A stretch of 64,000 nucleotides of DNA from Lunularia cruciata (lineage: Eukaryota > Streptophyta > Marchantiopsida > Lunulariales > Lunulariaceae). Every line of letters starts with the position of its first letter. Within the stretch, counting starts at the first letter, position 1. The notes under the pieces were generated by a model. It was not told the origin of the DNA. It did not search any database and saw nothing but the letters and a program-made list of their open reading frames with translations. Both the position numbers and the translations under genes were made by a program. Positions 46,191 through 58,156 of the stretch are shown piece after piece. The DNA lies in NCBI GenBank assembly GCA_948567375.1, contig OX419755.1:24991001-25055000 (forward strand), given 5' to 3'.

Positions 46191-46266
46191 TGTGTTCTGT
46201 TCGTTCGGGTAGTAATAGGCCCGGACAGAACAGAACGAACAGAACACATTACTACCGTTACTACCG
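46191..46266 (+). repeat. Perfect 16-bp stem hairpin plus short tandem repeat after gene 1
   Basis: TGTGTTCTGTTCGTTC (46,191-46,206) pairs exactly with 46,233-46,248 across a 26-nt loop, 12 nt after the stop codon. It is followed by TTACTACCG twice. Gene 2 keeps the left half but lacks the right half, so this inverted copy arose after the duplication. Confidence 0.75.
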
Positions 46267-47220
46267 TGTAGAAAGTTATTTATATTCACAGTATTATTCA
46301 AATCTATTACATATACATTTCTGCGATCACATCTACTATCTCTAATGTTTTTGTTCGTTTAAACTGTATGAGGGCCTATTCGATATAGTTTAGTTTAGTT
46401 TCTAGGCCTCATCAGTCCGCTGCAAGTATGCTAGCGCATCTCTTTTGTTTAATTCTTATATATGATAATGCATCTATTAAAATTAGAAAACTCCAAACTT
46501 TGTAGACTTTTCGCTCCCACAAATTACACACTTTATTTGCAAATGGAAAATGGTCTTGCTTTTAAGAATTAAATTCAAAATAGCTTAAAAAAATAATTTT
46601 ATAGATATTTATATTGATAAGAGTAAATGCAAATAAAATCATGGTCGGTAACCCCTAAATTAATCCAAAATTTTATAATTTCTTAAAAAAAATCAAAATT
46701 AAGCTAATTAAAGACAAATATTGAATCTTAAATCTGAAGAATGAATCATTCTAATGATATCATTCAGTTGATTTTGGTTAAATATATTAGACTAAGTACT
46801 ATGCATTCTATTTTAGTATTTCAAAATTCAGAATGTTTAATTTTAACGAGCTCAAACTCAGATACACAAACTCAAAATATTTATCAATCATGTTGCAAAT
46901 AGAGAAGTATAATTTTAGAATTTTTACATTCATATATGATCAACATCCACATCCAAAAATTTCTAATCAATCAAAAGAAAATTTCAAATGTGCACTAATA
47001 AGGACTTTCAATGACCAAGGTAAATATAATACAAGCAATAAACATAAATATCTCAGAAAATAAAAATAGTAAAAATAATAAACACAAATATCATAGAAAA
47101 TTTGAAGAAGAATCAGTCTTTGTGAAATTTCAACAAGAATTTCTTTGTATTTCAAGCGAAGAATACGTATTATGGAATCTCAACTTTAAAATTTATTCCT
47201 TCTTCTGGATCTTCTAAGAT
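46267..47220. other. AT-rich 3' flank of gene 1 within the arm
   Basis: No gene is seen. Phrases at 46,400-46,480 and from 47,220 on align with the other arm (53,470-53,560 and 52,440-52,690), so the flank belongs to the duplication. Open frames at 46,833-47,217 are low-complexity Asn/Lys/Tyr runs and not credible. Confidence 0.5.
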
Positions 47221-47452
47221 ATTATTCATGAACCGGCGGATTATAGTACGAAACCGGACCATGAGGTGACTTTATAAAGATAATATTATGAACAAATTTG
47301 GGTAAGGTAGTAGGTATTTACTGCTATAATTCAAAGAGTTTTCAAACAACAAGGGTAATAGCTAGAATCTACTGCCACCCATTCAGGGTTTTAAGAGTAT
47401 ATATATGGAGAGCTGGATTCTACATTGTACTATAAATTAGAAACTAAAACAA

Positions 47453-47728
47453 TTATTTTACTTTGGGTTCTTTAAGCGGTTCTTTAAGGGTTCTTTCTTC
47501 TTGTGTCCTTATGCCTATATTTAAGTGTAGAGATGTTGTCTTGAATCTCTTTCTTCCTTGAGTGTCTTTAGGTCTTTGTTTAACCGTAGAGATGTTGTTC
47601 GTTGGTAGTTGAATAGACATAGATTGTCCGTCCGTGAGTCTATTTACTATATTTCTGAGCCGCCCATCAAGTTGGAGAGTTCTAAAGTGTTCAATTACTA
47701 TTTCAATTTGATTGCGTTGTCTCTCCAT
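47453..47728 (-). CDS. Small unrecognised open frame, 91 codons
   Basis: It starts MERQRNQIEIVIEHFRTLQL, is Arg/Gln-rich at the N-terminus and probably helical. A TATA-like region and the phrase TTTTAAGAGTATATATA lie nearby, but on the other side. The equivalent place in the right arm (about 52,340-52,430) lacks a 40-bp tandem duplication and has a different frame, so conservation does not support a protein. Possibly the tail of a lost gene. Confidence 0.15.
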   Translation of the reverse strand: MERQRNQIEIVIEHFRTLQLDGRLRNIVNRLTDGQSMSIQLPTNNISTVKQRPKDTQGRKRFKTTSLHLNIGIRTQEERTLKEPLKEPKVK

Positions 47729-48590
47729 GACTCGAGTTTATCACACTATAAAACAAAGAGTAAATTAGAGTAAATTAGCAAGGTTAGCAAGATTAGAGTG
47801 TCAAGTAGCAGTACATATCTTTGGAAAGGGTAAATAGGACGAGAATATGTATAGCTGTAAAACAACAAGATTAGACTGTTAGGTTATGGTGATTTTTTGC
47901 TCGGGGGAAAACCTAGATAAGTATATGTATTCAATTCAAAGACAGAAGAGTACTAATAATCAGAAGAGTACTAATAATCATGTGTATATAGTTACCTTTA
48001 CTCAGTTGTGAATGTGAATCCAACTCAAATTTAGTTTCTGAAATTTCTAAATATAGTTTATTGATTGAAAGTGCTATAGTTACCTTTGTCGTGAATGTGT
48101 ATTCAGCTCAAATTTAGTTTCTAAAATTTAGTTTATTGACTTCTTTCACTCTGGACGGTATCCAATGCCATTGACTTACAATTTTCTCTCATTTTTTTTC
48201 AAATTAGTCCATTCAACCTATGAACTATGAGGAAAGGAGAAATTAACCTTTTTATTTGTTTGCAAATTAGTCCACTTAACATGTGAACTATGAGGAAAGG
48301 AGAAATTAAAATCTTATTTTTTTTCCAATTAGCCCACTCAATCTGTGAACTATTAAGCTTCACTTGTTCTCAAGTGTGCAATTTTGTACCATTTTTTACA
48401 TTTGTAAAAGAAAAAAAAATAGTATAATGTCCAGGTAAGAAATCACTCAATGTGGTACTATTTAGATTCATTCTTGTATATGCCAAGGTACAAAGGGAGC
48501 GATCCTGACAATATTTGCTGCCATCAACCTTCAACTTGGAAGAGTCATCTCTTAAGGGGAATTTTGGTGCACTCACTTTGGGCTATATTT
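47661..48590. other. Left part of the spacer of the inverted duplication
   Basis: AT-rich and without a recognised gene. Two phrases recur in tandem: AATTAGTCCA...CTATGAGGAAAGGAGAAATTAA at about 48,200-48,310, and a TTTCTAAA...TAGTTTATTGA unit at 48,030-48,140. Confidence 0.4.
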
Positions 48591-48829
48591 CTATAGTTAC
48601 ACATATAAATGGAGAGATTTTTATCTCATTAGAAGAAATTTCACAAGGGCTTCTCATTGACACCAAAATCATAGTGTTTGGAGGTCTATAGCCAATGTTA
48701 AAGCCTTATGAAGTTATGGCCATATAGATGTCAAGGTTGCACCTTGTATCTCCTATCTCTTGCGCTAGTACCTTGGACTACCTGTATTCATCTCAGATAT
48801 GTTGCTTGTACCTCATCTTGACCTTATAC

Positions 48830-49130
48830 ACCTCATAGTTGTCTCTTGTACTTACGCCTTGTACTTGTATTCAAACCTTGTATGACTCTTGTACTTACAC
48901 TCATACTTGTATTCAAACATCATACTTGTCTTGTACTCACACCTTGTACTCATCTTGTATTCACACCTTGTACTCATGCCTTCTATCTTATCTTGTATTA
49001 CTATTCTCATATTCAAACTCATACTCATCTTGTGCTCAAGCCTTGTACTTGTCTTGTACTCACATCTTGTACCTCATACTCATCTCATACTTAGACCTTA
49101 TATTATTCATCTTGTACTCATACCTTGTAA
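48830..49130. repeat. CTTGTACTCACAC-type imperfect tandem repeat
   Basis: Roughly twenty imperfect units based on CTTGTACTCACAC or CTCATCTTGTA. It lies between unrecognised sequence and the leader of a G-type retroelement. The long Leu/Ser/Tyr frames read here in all three frames are low-complexity artefacts. Confidence 0.8.
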
Positions 49131-50022
49131 GCTCCCACTCCCTATCATAGATCACCAAAGGCAAAATCATCGAGTTTGGTGAATTCATCACTATATCCAT
49201 AAAATTTACTCTGAAATGAAAAATAAAATATACTCTCACTTGCTCATGCTAGATGTATATAATCTTGATATGAAATGGATTCAAGAATGGAAAGCGGGGT
49301 ACCAGGCATTATCCTTTTGGAGCCTCCGTCCCGTTCTCTCTCTAACACTCTCCTAATCTATCAATTACATTATGATTTCTCTCCTCAAAAATTACTCAGT
49401 CTCAATAGCCCATATTCTTCCAAGAGGGGTGATCCACTCTCTTGGATTGAAACATCTGCTCGGATACCATTGTAATATTCCAAGGATAAGAGACCTTAAA
49501 AGAAAAGTAAGCTTCACACTCAATCCTTCGATGCCCCAAAGAGCACCTTGATTGTAAAATATAGCAAAAGGACTCCCTTAAAGGAGGCTTCACCCTTGGA
49601 TCAAATATATGGAGTGTGATATGTCAACAAGCTCTACCCTTAGATTAGTTCTATGTATGGGTGACATGTTGATTCTGATTTTATTTGGTTGCTCAAAATA
49701 TCTTTGACCACAAGAAATATTTAGAGATCTTCTTACATGAATCTCCAATTCATGTGGGTGAGGTACCATTAAAAAGCTTTTGATGAGACAAACCGAGGGG
49801 ATGGAAGGCCATCCTTCCTCTACTGGGGGTGTTTACTTGTATATCTTTGAGACCTGATTCACTCGTTTAGGCCTTCAAAATTGACTCTGAAGTTTACAGG
49901 CTATTCTCAACTCCTGCACTATTAGTAAAAGTGTTTTTTTGTTGACACCTCTATCTCATCTACCTAGATGTTACCAAGTCAATTTTCACCTCTAGATAAT
50001 ATATCTTGCTATTGATATCACA
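49131..50022 (-). mobile_element. 5' LTR, PBS and leader of a second G-type gypsy element
   Basis: LTR 49,471-50,022 (552 bp, starts TGTAATATTCC, ends GATATCACA), family F, minus. Next to it is a primer-binding site and then a leader homologous to 9,354-9,700. No gag or pol follows to the left, so the element is truncated. The LTR lies in the spacer between the two duplicated arms. Confidence 0.85.
49458..49469 (-). promoter_or_regulatory. Primer-binding site, initiator Met tRNA (one mismatch)
   Basis: On the minus strand TGGTATCCGAGC, against TGGTATCAGAGC at 9,342. It has the same one-base spacer to the LTR. Confidence 0.8.
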
Positions 50023-50026
50023 AATA

Positions 50027-50258
50027 CACTTTTCAAGATCAATCACTCAACCAAAAACCACTCCTACCATTGCAAAAGGAATATATTATTAAGAATCGGT
50101 ATATTAGCAAATATCCCTTCTACCACGGTAGACATGGAGATGCACTTTTCCAGATCAATCACTCGACCAAAAACCCCTCCTACCATAGCAAAAGGCATAT
50201 ATTAATAAGAATTGGTATATAACCCTTCTAAACCCTTCTACCATGGAAGACAAGGAGC
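50027..50258. repeat. Tandem duplication, unit about 116 bp
   Basis: Both units start CACTTTTC and AGATCAATCACTC and contain CCAAAAACC, CTCCTACCAT and a TATATTA stretch. The second unit has several substitutions and a shorter tail. Confidence 0.85.
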
Positions 50259-50468
50259 GATCGAACCAACAAAGAAACTACCCTTCCAACATGGATTACA
50301 ACGAGTTAATGAAGGAGAAAGGAGATTATCAAAGGAAATGGATTAAACACTTTGGTTCCGTGAGCGATCGAACCAACAAAGAAACTACCGTTCCACGATG
50401 GATTAGAACGAGTTAATGAAGGAGAAAGGAGATTATCAAAGGAAATGGATTAAACACTTTGGTTCCGT
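50255..50468. repeat. Tandem duplication, unit about 107 bp
   Basis: Two nearly identical units start GAGCGATCGAACCAACAAAG and end CACTTTGGTTCCGTG. They are more similar to each other than the 116-bp pair, so they are probably younger. Confidence 0.88.
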
Positions 50469-52329
50469 GTGGAGTCTTCTAGACTGTATATTAGTAGACA
50501 TAACCTTTCGCATATGTAATAGGTTAATTTATCAATCTTCTTGATTACTTCTGATGTGACTCAAGGTAAATGATTCCAGTAAATTCCTCGCTCTTATGGA
50601 AAACGTCGGATATAAAGTACCTTAGGGAACAGGTAGGCCTGATTAAATTGGAGCATGTAGACGATTACGAAGAGATAGGAGATAGTTCATTGAAGCAAGT
50701 AGACAATTACAAGTATGATATGTGACTAATTGAAGATGTCCAAGAATGATGATAATAAAGTATTCTGATAAGTTGTTTGCACTCCATCTCCATTCTGATA
50801 AGTTAGTTGCATTTTCTAGAGTCCAAGAATCAACCAGATAAAGAGTATTTCAATTTTATAGGAAGATCAATAGGCGGAATGAAGATACCTATTCATAGAG
50901 GAAGAAATTATGTTGGTCGATGAGCTCAGACTAATCTTCTTTAAATAAAGGCATGTTTATACTGATTATGGTTAGCATGAGACAAGAAAGGCGCCTTTGG
51001 AGAAGCTTATAAGACTAGTTGACATAAGGGTTGCAGGAGAGCTATGTAACTAGAAGATGAAGGAGTAAGGAAACGAGAGACAAGAGGTATCTCATGCCTC
51101 TCCCATGTATCTCATGGCAGTACTTTGTGTATTAATTGATGTGAAGAAGATTGAGCAATATCCACCATGGAGCGTTAAGAGAGAAGCATCAAGACTCTTC
51201 TTGTGTTATGTATGCATACAAATGAAGTCTTATGCCCATCTAATATAATAATATAAGTAGATTTATCTATCCTTTCATTCAGGACGATGGAGATGACTTG
51301 CAGCTGAACCTGATGTCAGCTGATACTGTGATTATGTATTTATTAAAAATAGACTTTCAAATATTTAAATTCAAGAACCCTAATTTCTAAATGGTGAATT
51401 CTAAATGTCCAAATCTTTTAAATAAAATGTTTATAATCTAAGAAGATAAAGATATGGTACAGATGTTTTTTCTGCTATAGCATAATGAATAGAATCTTCT
51501 TGGATTAATTTTTTTTGGTAATATTTTTAATATTTTAATAAATTAAAATGTGAAATTAAAAAATAAGATAAACTCATCACAAAACTTATGATTTTCAGCA
51601 AGTCAGAAAGATAATATATTATACTTATTTAATTTCCACATACTCTTCCTTGATTTTAAGTTTCTTAGCCATATAATTGTTGCAGATCATGCATAAGAAT
51701 ATAAGCTAAGCTGTTTATAAGATCAAAGACATCAAATTATTCATTTCAAATCATAGGATTAGTAAAATTAAATTTTTTGACTTACTTACAAATTAACAAT
51801 CTGATGTTATTAAAAGCATACATAAGTGAAACATTTTAGCAGGTCAAATTTTTATCAAATTACTCCATTCAATCTGATGTTATTGAAACTTTGTAGCATC
51901 TCTATAAGTACAGTTTTGAAATATCATTTACCATTGATCTTCAAAAATCTTCATTAAAAAGAATATCAGATAAATTATTCAAGTCAAATAGATAAATTAT
52001 TTGTCTAATTAATGAGAATAATGAATGAAACTATGGTTCTTTACCCAGTAATTGTGATGGTGCTTGGAATAGTCCAATATATAAATGAAAGTAAGAGTTT
52101 AGAAATTGTACTATTTCTGAAAAAATTTGACATTTTCAGAATATTGTCTTTTCTTTAGTGTATTTCTAAAATACAATGAAGAAATCTTAAATAAATTATT
52201 AGTACGTTTTTCCTTAAATAGAAGGAACATAGAAATTGCAAGAGTAAGAGACTTAATGAACAAGTATACAACATAATGAGACACTTAGGAGCTACTTAGT
52301 TACCTGAGAACAAAGAAATTAATTTTAAT
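50469..52329. other. Right part of the spacer; nothing recognised
   Basis: Moderately AT-rich to 51,340, then strongly AT-rich. I found no frame over 60 codons, no LTR partner and no RNA gene. Confidence 0.4.
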
Positions 52330-53809
52330 TATATACTCGATGGCGCTCAATGTCTATCCAACTACCAAGGAACAACATTGAGGAAGAAAGAGAAACAAAG
52401 ATACCTAGGGATGTTTAAAGAACCTCAAGTAAAACAATTGTTTTATTTACTAATTTGTAGTACAATGGAGAATCCAGGTCTCTAACAACACCCGGGCACT
52501 TCGAGTGTATATACTCTTAAACCCCTTAAAGGACGGCTGTAGACTCTAGCTATTACTCTTGTTGTTTGAAAACTTTCTTCATTATAGCATGAAATACCTA
52601 TAACCTTATCTAAATTTGTTCCTAATATTATCTTTATAAAGTCCGTTGCCTAGTCCCGTTTCGTACTACAATCTGCCAAGTTGATAAGGCAGATAACTAA
52701 TATATTTACAAAATCTAGACGAAGGAATAACCTTTTCAATCAAGATCCCATAATACTTAATTCTTCTCTTGAATTGAAATTTCAAAATGGTTAATTCTTT
52801 TGTTGAGTTGAAATTTTGCAAAGGTTCAATCTTCTCCAATTTTCTAAAATAATTTTTCTAGTAATTAGATTATGTTTATCTTCTGATATATTTATGTTTA
52901 TTGTTTGTATTATATTTACCTTGCTCATTGCAGTCCTTACAAGTGAATATTTGAATTTTTCTTTTGATTGAATAAAAAGTTTTCATTGTGGATGTTGATC
53001 ATAGATGAATGTAAGATTCTGAAATTATACTTTCTTAATTTGCAGCATGATTGATAAACATTTTTAATTTTATATTATGTTTCAGTTTGAACTTGTTGAA
53101 GTTAACCTTTCTGAATTTTAAATTAATAAAATAAATTTCATATTACTAAGTCTACTATATTTAACCAAAATTAACTGAATGATATGATAATAATAATTAT
53201 CCTCCAGGTTAAATATTAAATATTGATATTTCAATTTAACTTATTTAAAACATTTAAAAAATTGTATAAAATTTGGATTAAGTTTTGGTATACAGACCAT
53301 GATTTATTTACATTTACTCTTATCAATAAAAATATTTATTTAATTATCTGTTTCTCTATTTTTCGTTCAATTTTAAAGAAAAATAAATTAATTTTTATTT
53401 ACAAATGAATGTGTGTAATCTTGAGGAGCGGAAACTCTACATAGTTTGGAGTAGTCTACATTTAGTGTATGCATCATCATATATAAGAATTAAACAAAGA
53501 GATGCGCTACTATACTTGCTGCGGACTGATGCTACCCATTAACTAAACAGTACCATATTGAATAGTGCCTTCAATTTAAGTGTGCACAAACAAAGACATT
53601 AAAGATAGTAGATGTGATCGCAAGAATGCATTTCGTACTAGATTTGCATGAGTAATACTGTGAGAAACACTCGATCGTCTGTTTATGACACTTTATATAT
53701 CCTGTAAGGTAGCCTTGGTCTGTCATCAGTTTTCACGATTGTACTTGATACAGGTGGGGCAGTTGCATCCACTAATCACCCGGACGAACAGAACACACAA
53801 AGAATGTAA

Positions 53810-56808
53810 CTATACACACGCAGCAATTACAGAGTAAGGCCCTGCCGGAATTGAAACATTGGCACCTGAAGCCGCAAGTCTGACAATCGTGGTAGAACCG
53901 ATTGGAATGTATGTGCAACCATCTACTATAGATGGTCCGCCGTAAATGGGGCCATGTGTTGGAAACCTCTTCAGCTCTTGTCCTGTTTCTGCATCGAGGG
54001 CATAAAGACCGGCTGGTTCCGTAACCACTCCTCCGAACACTACACCATTTGCATGAGACAACTGCAAGGATAAATGGTAAGATGTATGGCTTAGAACTCG
54101 AAACCGTGAACTCATCATGTGAACTCCTCTAGAATGCAAGACTCTGTCCAACTGCAAACTCAGTATCTAGCGAAGCACATTATGGGATTGGTGCATTGAG
54201 TTTACGTAGATGAACAATTGACAAGTAGCTTGAGTGAGCTCTGCAAGCTTGATATTTATTCTAGAAATAATAAAGACCAACTTCATTATATTGTGTGAGG
54301 AGGAATACAGACGAGGTTACTTACAGGACCAGCAGGCCAGCCACCTGCAGGGCTAGCTTTGGACCAAAGCACTTCACCGGTTGATGCATTCAATCCAACC
54401 CATCCACCTTCTGTAGTTACAGTTGAGGTAGGCGCTAGTGTGAAGTTCTTCGCCTCATTGTTGATGACATTTGTGAATACTCTCCGTCCGTCAGTTGTCA
54501 TGCCCCAAGAGGAACCACCTAGAGTACCGCCAGGACCAGCCTCCTGAAAGTGGAAAGTTCATATTATAGTAAGAGCTTAAAAGGAACCATCATTCCACTA
54601 GCTGTAGTCACTGCATATTCAACAACCCGCAAGATGCTACGTATGTTTTCCTGTAGCAAATTTAGGAAACAACAGAGTAAAGTCGATACTTGCTGGGAAC
54701 AATAGACACGGAGATGTATCGATCGCATCTATTTACGAAACTACAGATCTGAGTAACTGTACCATGGACTAAGGCTGTAGGTGCGAACACCAGATTATCT
54801 CTCGCTGCTGGTACGGGGCGAAGAAGACTGCGAAGTAAAAGACATCCAGTAGGTCCTATGCCAGGGATTGGATCAGATACTCACAATTGACCATACAATT
54901 TCTCCAGTGTCTCGGTCGATTGCCCAGATTATACCGCTTTTCTGACCTACCACCAGTATATCTCGACCTTTCAGAGATCCCCAATGGCTGTAGTGATTAT
55001 CGATACTATGATTTTGAGCCACAGGAATAGTCAAGAGCATAGGGGACATACCAAAATCATAGTCAGGACCAGGGATTGTTGGGCAATTGGGTCCAGCATT
55101 ATTAGGCAACACACAGACCAAGAGCCAAGTATCAAATCCCCCAAGATGTCTAGACCAAACTACTTCTCCGGAATCAATGTCGATTGCGAGAATGGACTCT
55201 ACATGATTGTCTTCGATGAGACATGGATCTGGAATTGGTGGGTTGGTTTGATTCTGGTAGTTTAGTTCACATTCTGCGACGTCGGCAGGCACATCGTAGT
55301 TATTCCCTGTTGTTACATAGACCTGTCTCCTCTTGACATCCACAGGTGGATTGCTGCCCCAAATTGCATTACCTGAGTATCCGCCAATTTTACCACCGTT
55401 ATCTGGCATCATTGGGACCCTCCACAGTATCTCACCGCTTTCCAAAGTAAGCTTGAAAAATGCTCCTTGGAAGATACAACACTCGACAACAAGTAGCTCT
55501 TCGAGTGAACTTGTACCAATATATACATGCCTGCACAAGACGGATCGTATATTAATCTTGCCACGATCAGACTGAATATGACATCACTCGTCCACCGAAA
55601 GCCGCATAGGAAGCCAGGAAAAGTTAGCCTTACATCTGTAGTTATTTATGATCATCATCTTGCAAATTATGCACATCAGTGTGAAATTTATCCATAGCAT
55701 TATCATTCTTAGGTCTTAAAGGGGACTCTGAATTGGAAAGTAAATCAACAGACAACCTAAAGTACTTACTAGAGGGGAATAAAGCGAGCATCCATTATGG
55801 TCATTGTGCGGATATAGAAATCTCAACTGGATCCGAGCCCGGGACCTGAAGGCTTGATAAAGATCTAAGGTCTGGTAGAAACTTAGACTTTCTCCTCTTC
55901 GAATTCTTTCTATTTCAATTGAATTCAGAAATACGTACTCATCATAAACAGTGGGAGACGCGGAGATTCGAGCAAATTCCATAGTATCCAGAGTTTGGGA
56001 CCAAATCAAGCTCCCAGTTTTTCTATCCAGAGCAAGTAGTACGCAAGGCCCAGAAAGTCCGACAAGCAGGTACTTCCCTGCAACGACCGGTGTTGTTCTA
56101 GAAACCACAGGGTTGCCACCAAATGTTAAATTTGAAATTTTAGTGAGAGTCTTCTGCCACACCACATCACCTGTATGCTGTTTGACTGCATATAGGTTTC
56201 CTTTCCAATCTGGAAAATAAACCACACCATCGGCGATTGATGGAGTCGCTGTTACTTCCCCTTCAGTCGCGAACGTCCATTTCGTCTCAAGATTTTTTAC
56301 AGAATTTCGGCTGATTTCGTATTCGAATTGTGCCCATCGCAAGTTTTCAAGACCATTACCCCCTCCATAATTTGGCCACTGGTCAAACGTACATAGTGCA
56401 TGTCCCAAATCAGATTCTCAAGATGCATATCTCAAAATCAGATCCTGAAACTGCTGCGGACTTGTCTGACACCTACATGTGAATTTAATTCCCTGCCGTA
56501 AGATCTTCTCAAATGAAACAATCGTAGTCCTAAGTACATATCGGGACTATAAGTACCAACAAAGCGTGATTTCCAACTCCATTGATTTCACACTCGTTAA
56601 TCCACACGCTAACGACTTGTGACACAAAGCATCCATAGCCGTATTATGAAGAAATGTAAATTACCTCGGATGGAATTCTCGGGTTAACGTTTTTGTCGTG
56701 ACTACCATATTCAGAACCAGAAATATACTTGATAGCGGAACATATGCACAAAGTTCTCAAGACAACGGCGATGGTCAACCAAATGGGCTTCCACATGAAT
56801 TTGGTCAT
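53810..56808 (-). CDS. PQQ-repeat quinoprotein, polyvinyl-alcohol-dehydrogenase-like, gene 2
   Basis: Exons on the minus strand: 56808-56665, 56378-55939, 55530-54885, 54543-54325, 54061-53810. Exon lengths 144, 440, 646, 219 and 252 equal gene 1 except exon 1. The first ATG of gene 1 is ATA here, so translation starts at its Met4: 566 residues. The frame is intact. WPNYGGG, GYSGNAIWGS, TGNNYDVP and all blade signatures are kept. By eye about 25 residues differ from gene 1, clustered in exon 1 (before the fold), near AQNHSIDNHYSHW and in the last exon. An in-frame TGA upstream of exon 2 (about 56,420) is intronic in this model. Same predicted location and role as gene 1; substrate unknown. 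Confidence 0.86.
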
Positions 56809-56924
56809 TGTGGCTATGGCAAGATCTAGATCTAGAGTTTAAACTTCTCCACGACTTTGGAATCGCCAATGAAGCTGGACATATTGTGCCTGTTGACTCT
56901 GGGAATGGCAGGTCCTATCCCACA

Positions 56925-56931
56925 ATTTATA
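56925..56931 (-). promoter_or_regulatory. Probable TATA box of PQQ-repeat gene 2
   Basis: TATAAAT on the minus strand, closer to the TATA consensus than in gene 1. It is about 117 bp before the start codon, in a block conserved between the arms. Confidence 0.55.
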
Positions 56932-57191
56932 CCTACTAGTAGGAGCTCGAGTTTCCAATGAAGACTTTGCTTCATGACGACACGTGAAGTAAGAACTTCC
57001 TTATCTTCTAGAATCTTCTCAGATTCGACCCAAGCAATGCACATGCTACTAACCTTTTTAATTTTCCATAATAATTTAGAACTTTATCATTTAGTTGGTG
57101 TCTCTTGCTAGCTGTCCTCCGGCCTCCGGAGTACCATACGAGCCATATATTTCTTGGTAAAGAGTGACATCAAGTCGCGGATAGTAATTCG

Positions 57192-57322
57192 ATCGTGATC
57201 TAAAGAAAAAGGCGTCAATGTTTTTTGGGTTACTCGATGAGGTGTAGAAATTTGACATCGTGATCTAAAGAAAAAACGTCAATGCTTTTGGGTTACTCAA
57301 TGAGGTGTAGAAATTTGACGTC
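57192..57322. repeat. 66-bp tandem duplication at the outer end of the right arm
   Basis: Two units start ATCGTGATCTAAAGAAAAA and end GTAGAAATTTGAC. The left arm (42,790-42,870) has one unit only. Confidence 0.85.
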
Positions 57323-57345
57323 ATGATTCTCATGATACTGTACTC

Positions 57346-58156
57346 GCTCATTGCATGAGGCATTGATGAAGTCATATGTACTTTTGTGGAGGCTTACTAT
57401 TAACGCCTTGTGGTTCTTTCTTAGTTTGAGGTCTTTAGTCTTTGAGGTCTTAGTTCTTTCTTGTTTGAGGTCTCATGTGTTCATAGCTATTATTGCGATA
57501 TGCAATATTCAATCCTCTAATGCTTCGCTCCGCCCAGCCAAGCTACCAGACGCTCTTCCCCCACTTTAAACTAGTTGATATGTTTCATGGTTCCCATACA
57601 TGATTTCTGCTCTGTCTTCTGAATTCAGATCACTTAATCTTTCAACTCTTGCTTGTTAGTCTTCAATTAGATGTGCTCTATTTCGTTACATGCTTTGCTA
57701 GCGCTCATCTGTTACATGAAGTATAACAGATCTATACTGTTATTGATAGAAAATATGTATATTACATCGGTGCCTTATATTCGATCCGTTAGATTCATTC
57801 ATCTCCTTTATCGATGTATCACTCTATTAACACATGTTTCATGTTTACATTCACGTTTCTTCAAATAGCATTTGCTTTTGTCTATTTATAGGACAAGGAT
57901 TCATACCCTAATACATGTTGCATACCCTAATTCAAGTGGTCAATCAACCACAAAGAGAATCCGAGGATCTCCTCTTTATTGAACCCCCTCTTTACCTCTC
58001 CCTCTCTTCTCTTGGTTTTCATTGGATTTTGTCTCACTTTCCTAGCTTAGCTTCCAATATGTTTTTCATATTTTTTTATCAAGTTCATCTAATTTCCTTT
58101 GCTTTTGCTCTACTAATCTTGGTTGGTTGGTTTCCAGGTCTGGTCTTCAACGCGAA
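57346..58156. other. Unassigned segment outside the right arm
   Basis: No credible gene. It contains TCTATTTATAGG at about 57,880, a TATA-like box not linked to anything recognisable. Confidence 0.35.

Larger units (their letters stand above)
42780..47660 (+). repeat. Left arm of a large inverted duplication
   Basis: The reverse complement of about 52,330-57,345 aligns with this arm from near 42,780 to near 47,660. It includes promoter, all exons and introns, the 3' flank (CATCAGTCCGC and GCGCATCTCTTT phrases at 46,410-46,440) and an inner segment with TATAAAGATAATATTA at 47,274. Exons are close to identical, introns and flanks more diverged, with indels. Ends are approximate. Confidence 0.85.
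52330..57345 (-). repeat. Right arm of the large inverted duplication
   Basis: It is the reverse complement of 42,780-47,660 with indels. Outside the gene, matching phrases include GTACTCCGGAGGCC and GTGGGATAGGACCTGCC (promoter side) and TTTATAAAGATAATATTA with TTTTCAAACAACAAG (inner side). Near the outer end a 66-bp unit is duplicated here (57,192-57,322) but single in the left arm. Confidence 0.85.

Noticed and set aside
48830-49130. CRISPR-like array
   Set aside because: Units are short, imperfect and contiguous without unique spacers, in a eukaryotic context.
48839-49182. Three overlapping long Leu/Ser/Tyr-rich frames
   Set aside because: All three frames of a short tandem repeat are open; this is low complexity, not protein evidence.
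57870-57900. TCTATTTATAGG as promoter of a gene to the right
   Set aside because: No frame or conserved sequence follows within 300 bp before the Y2 terminus.
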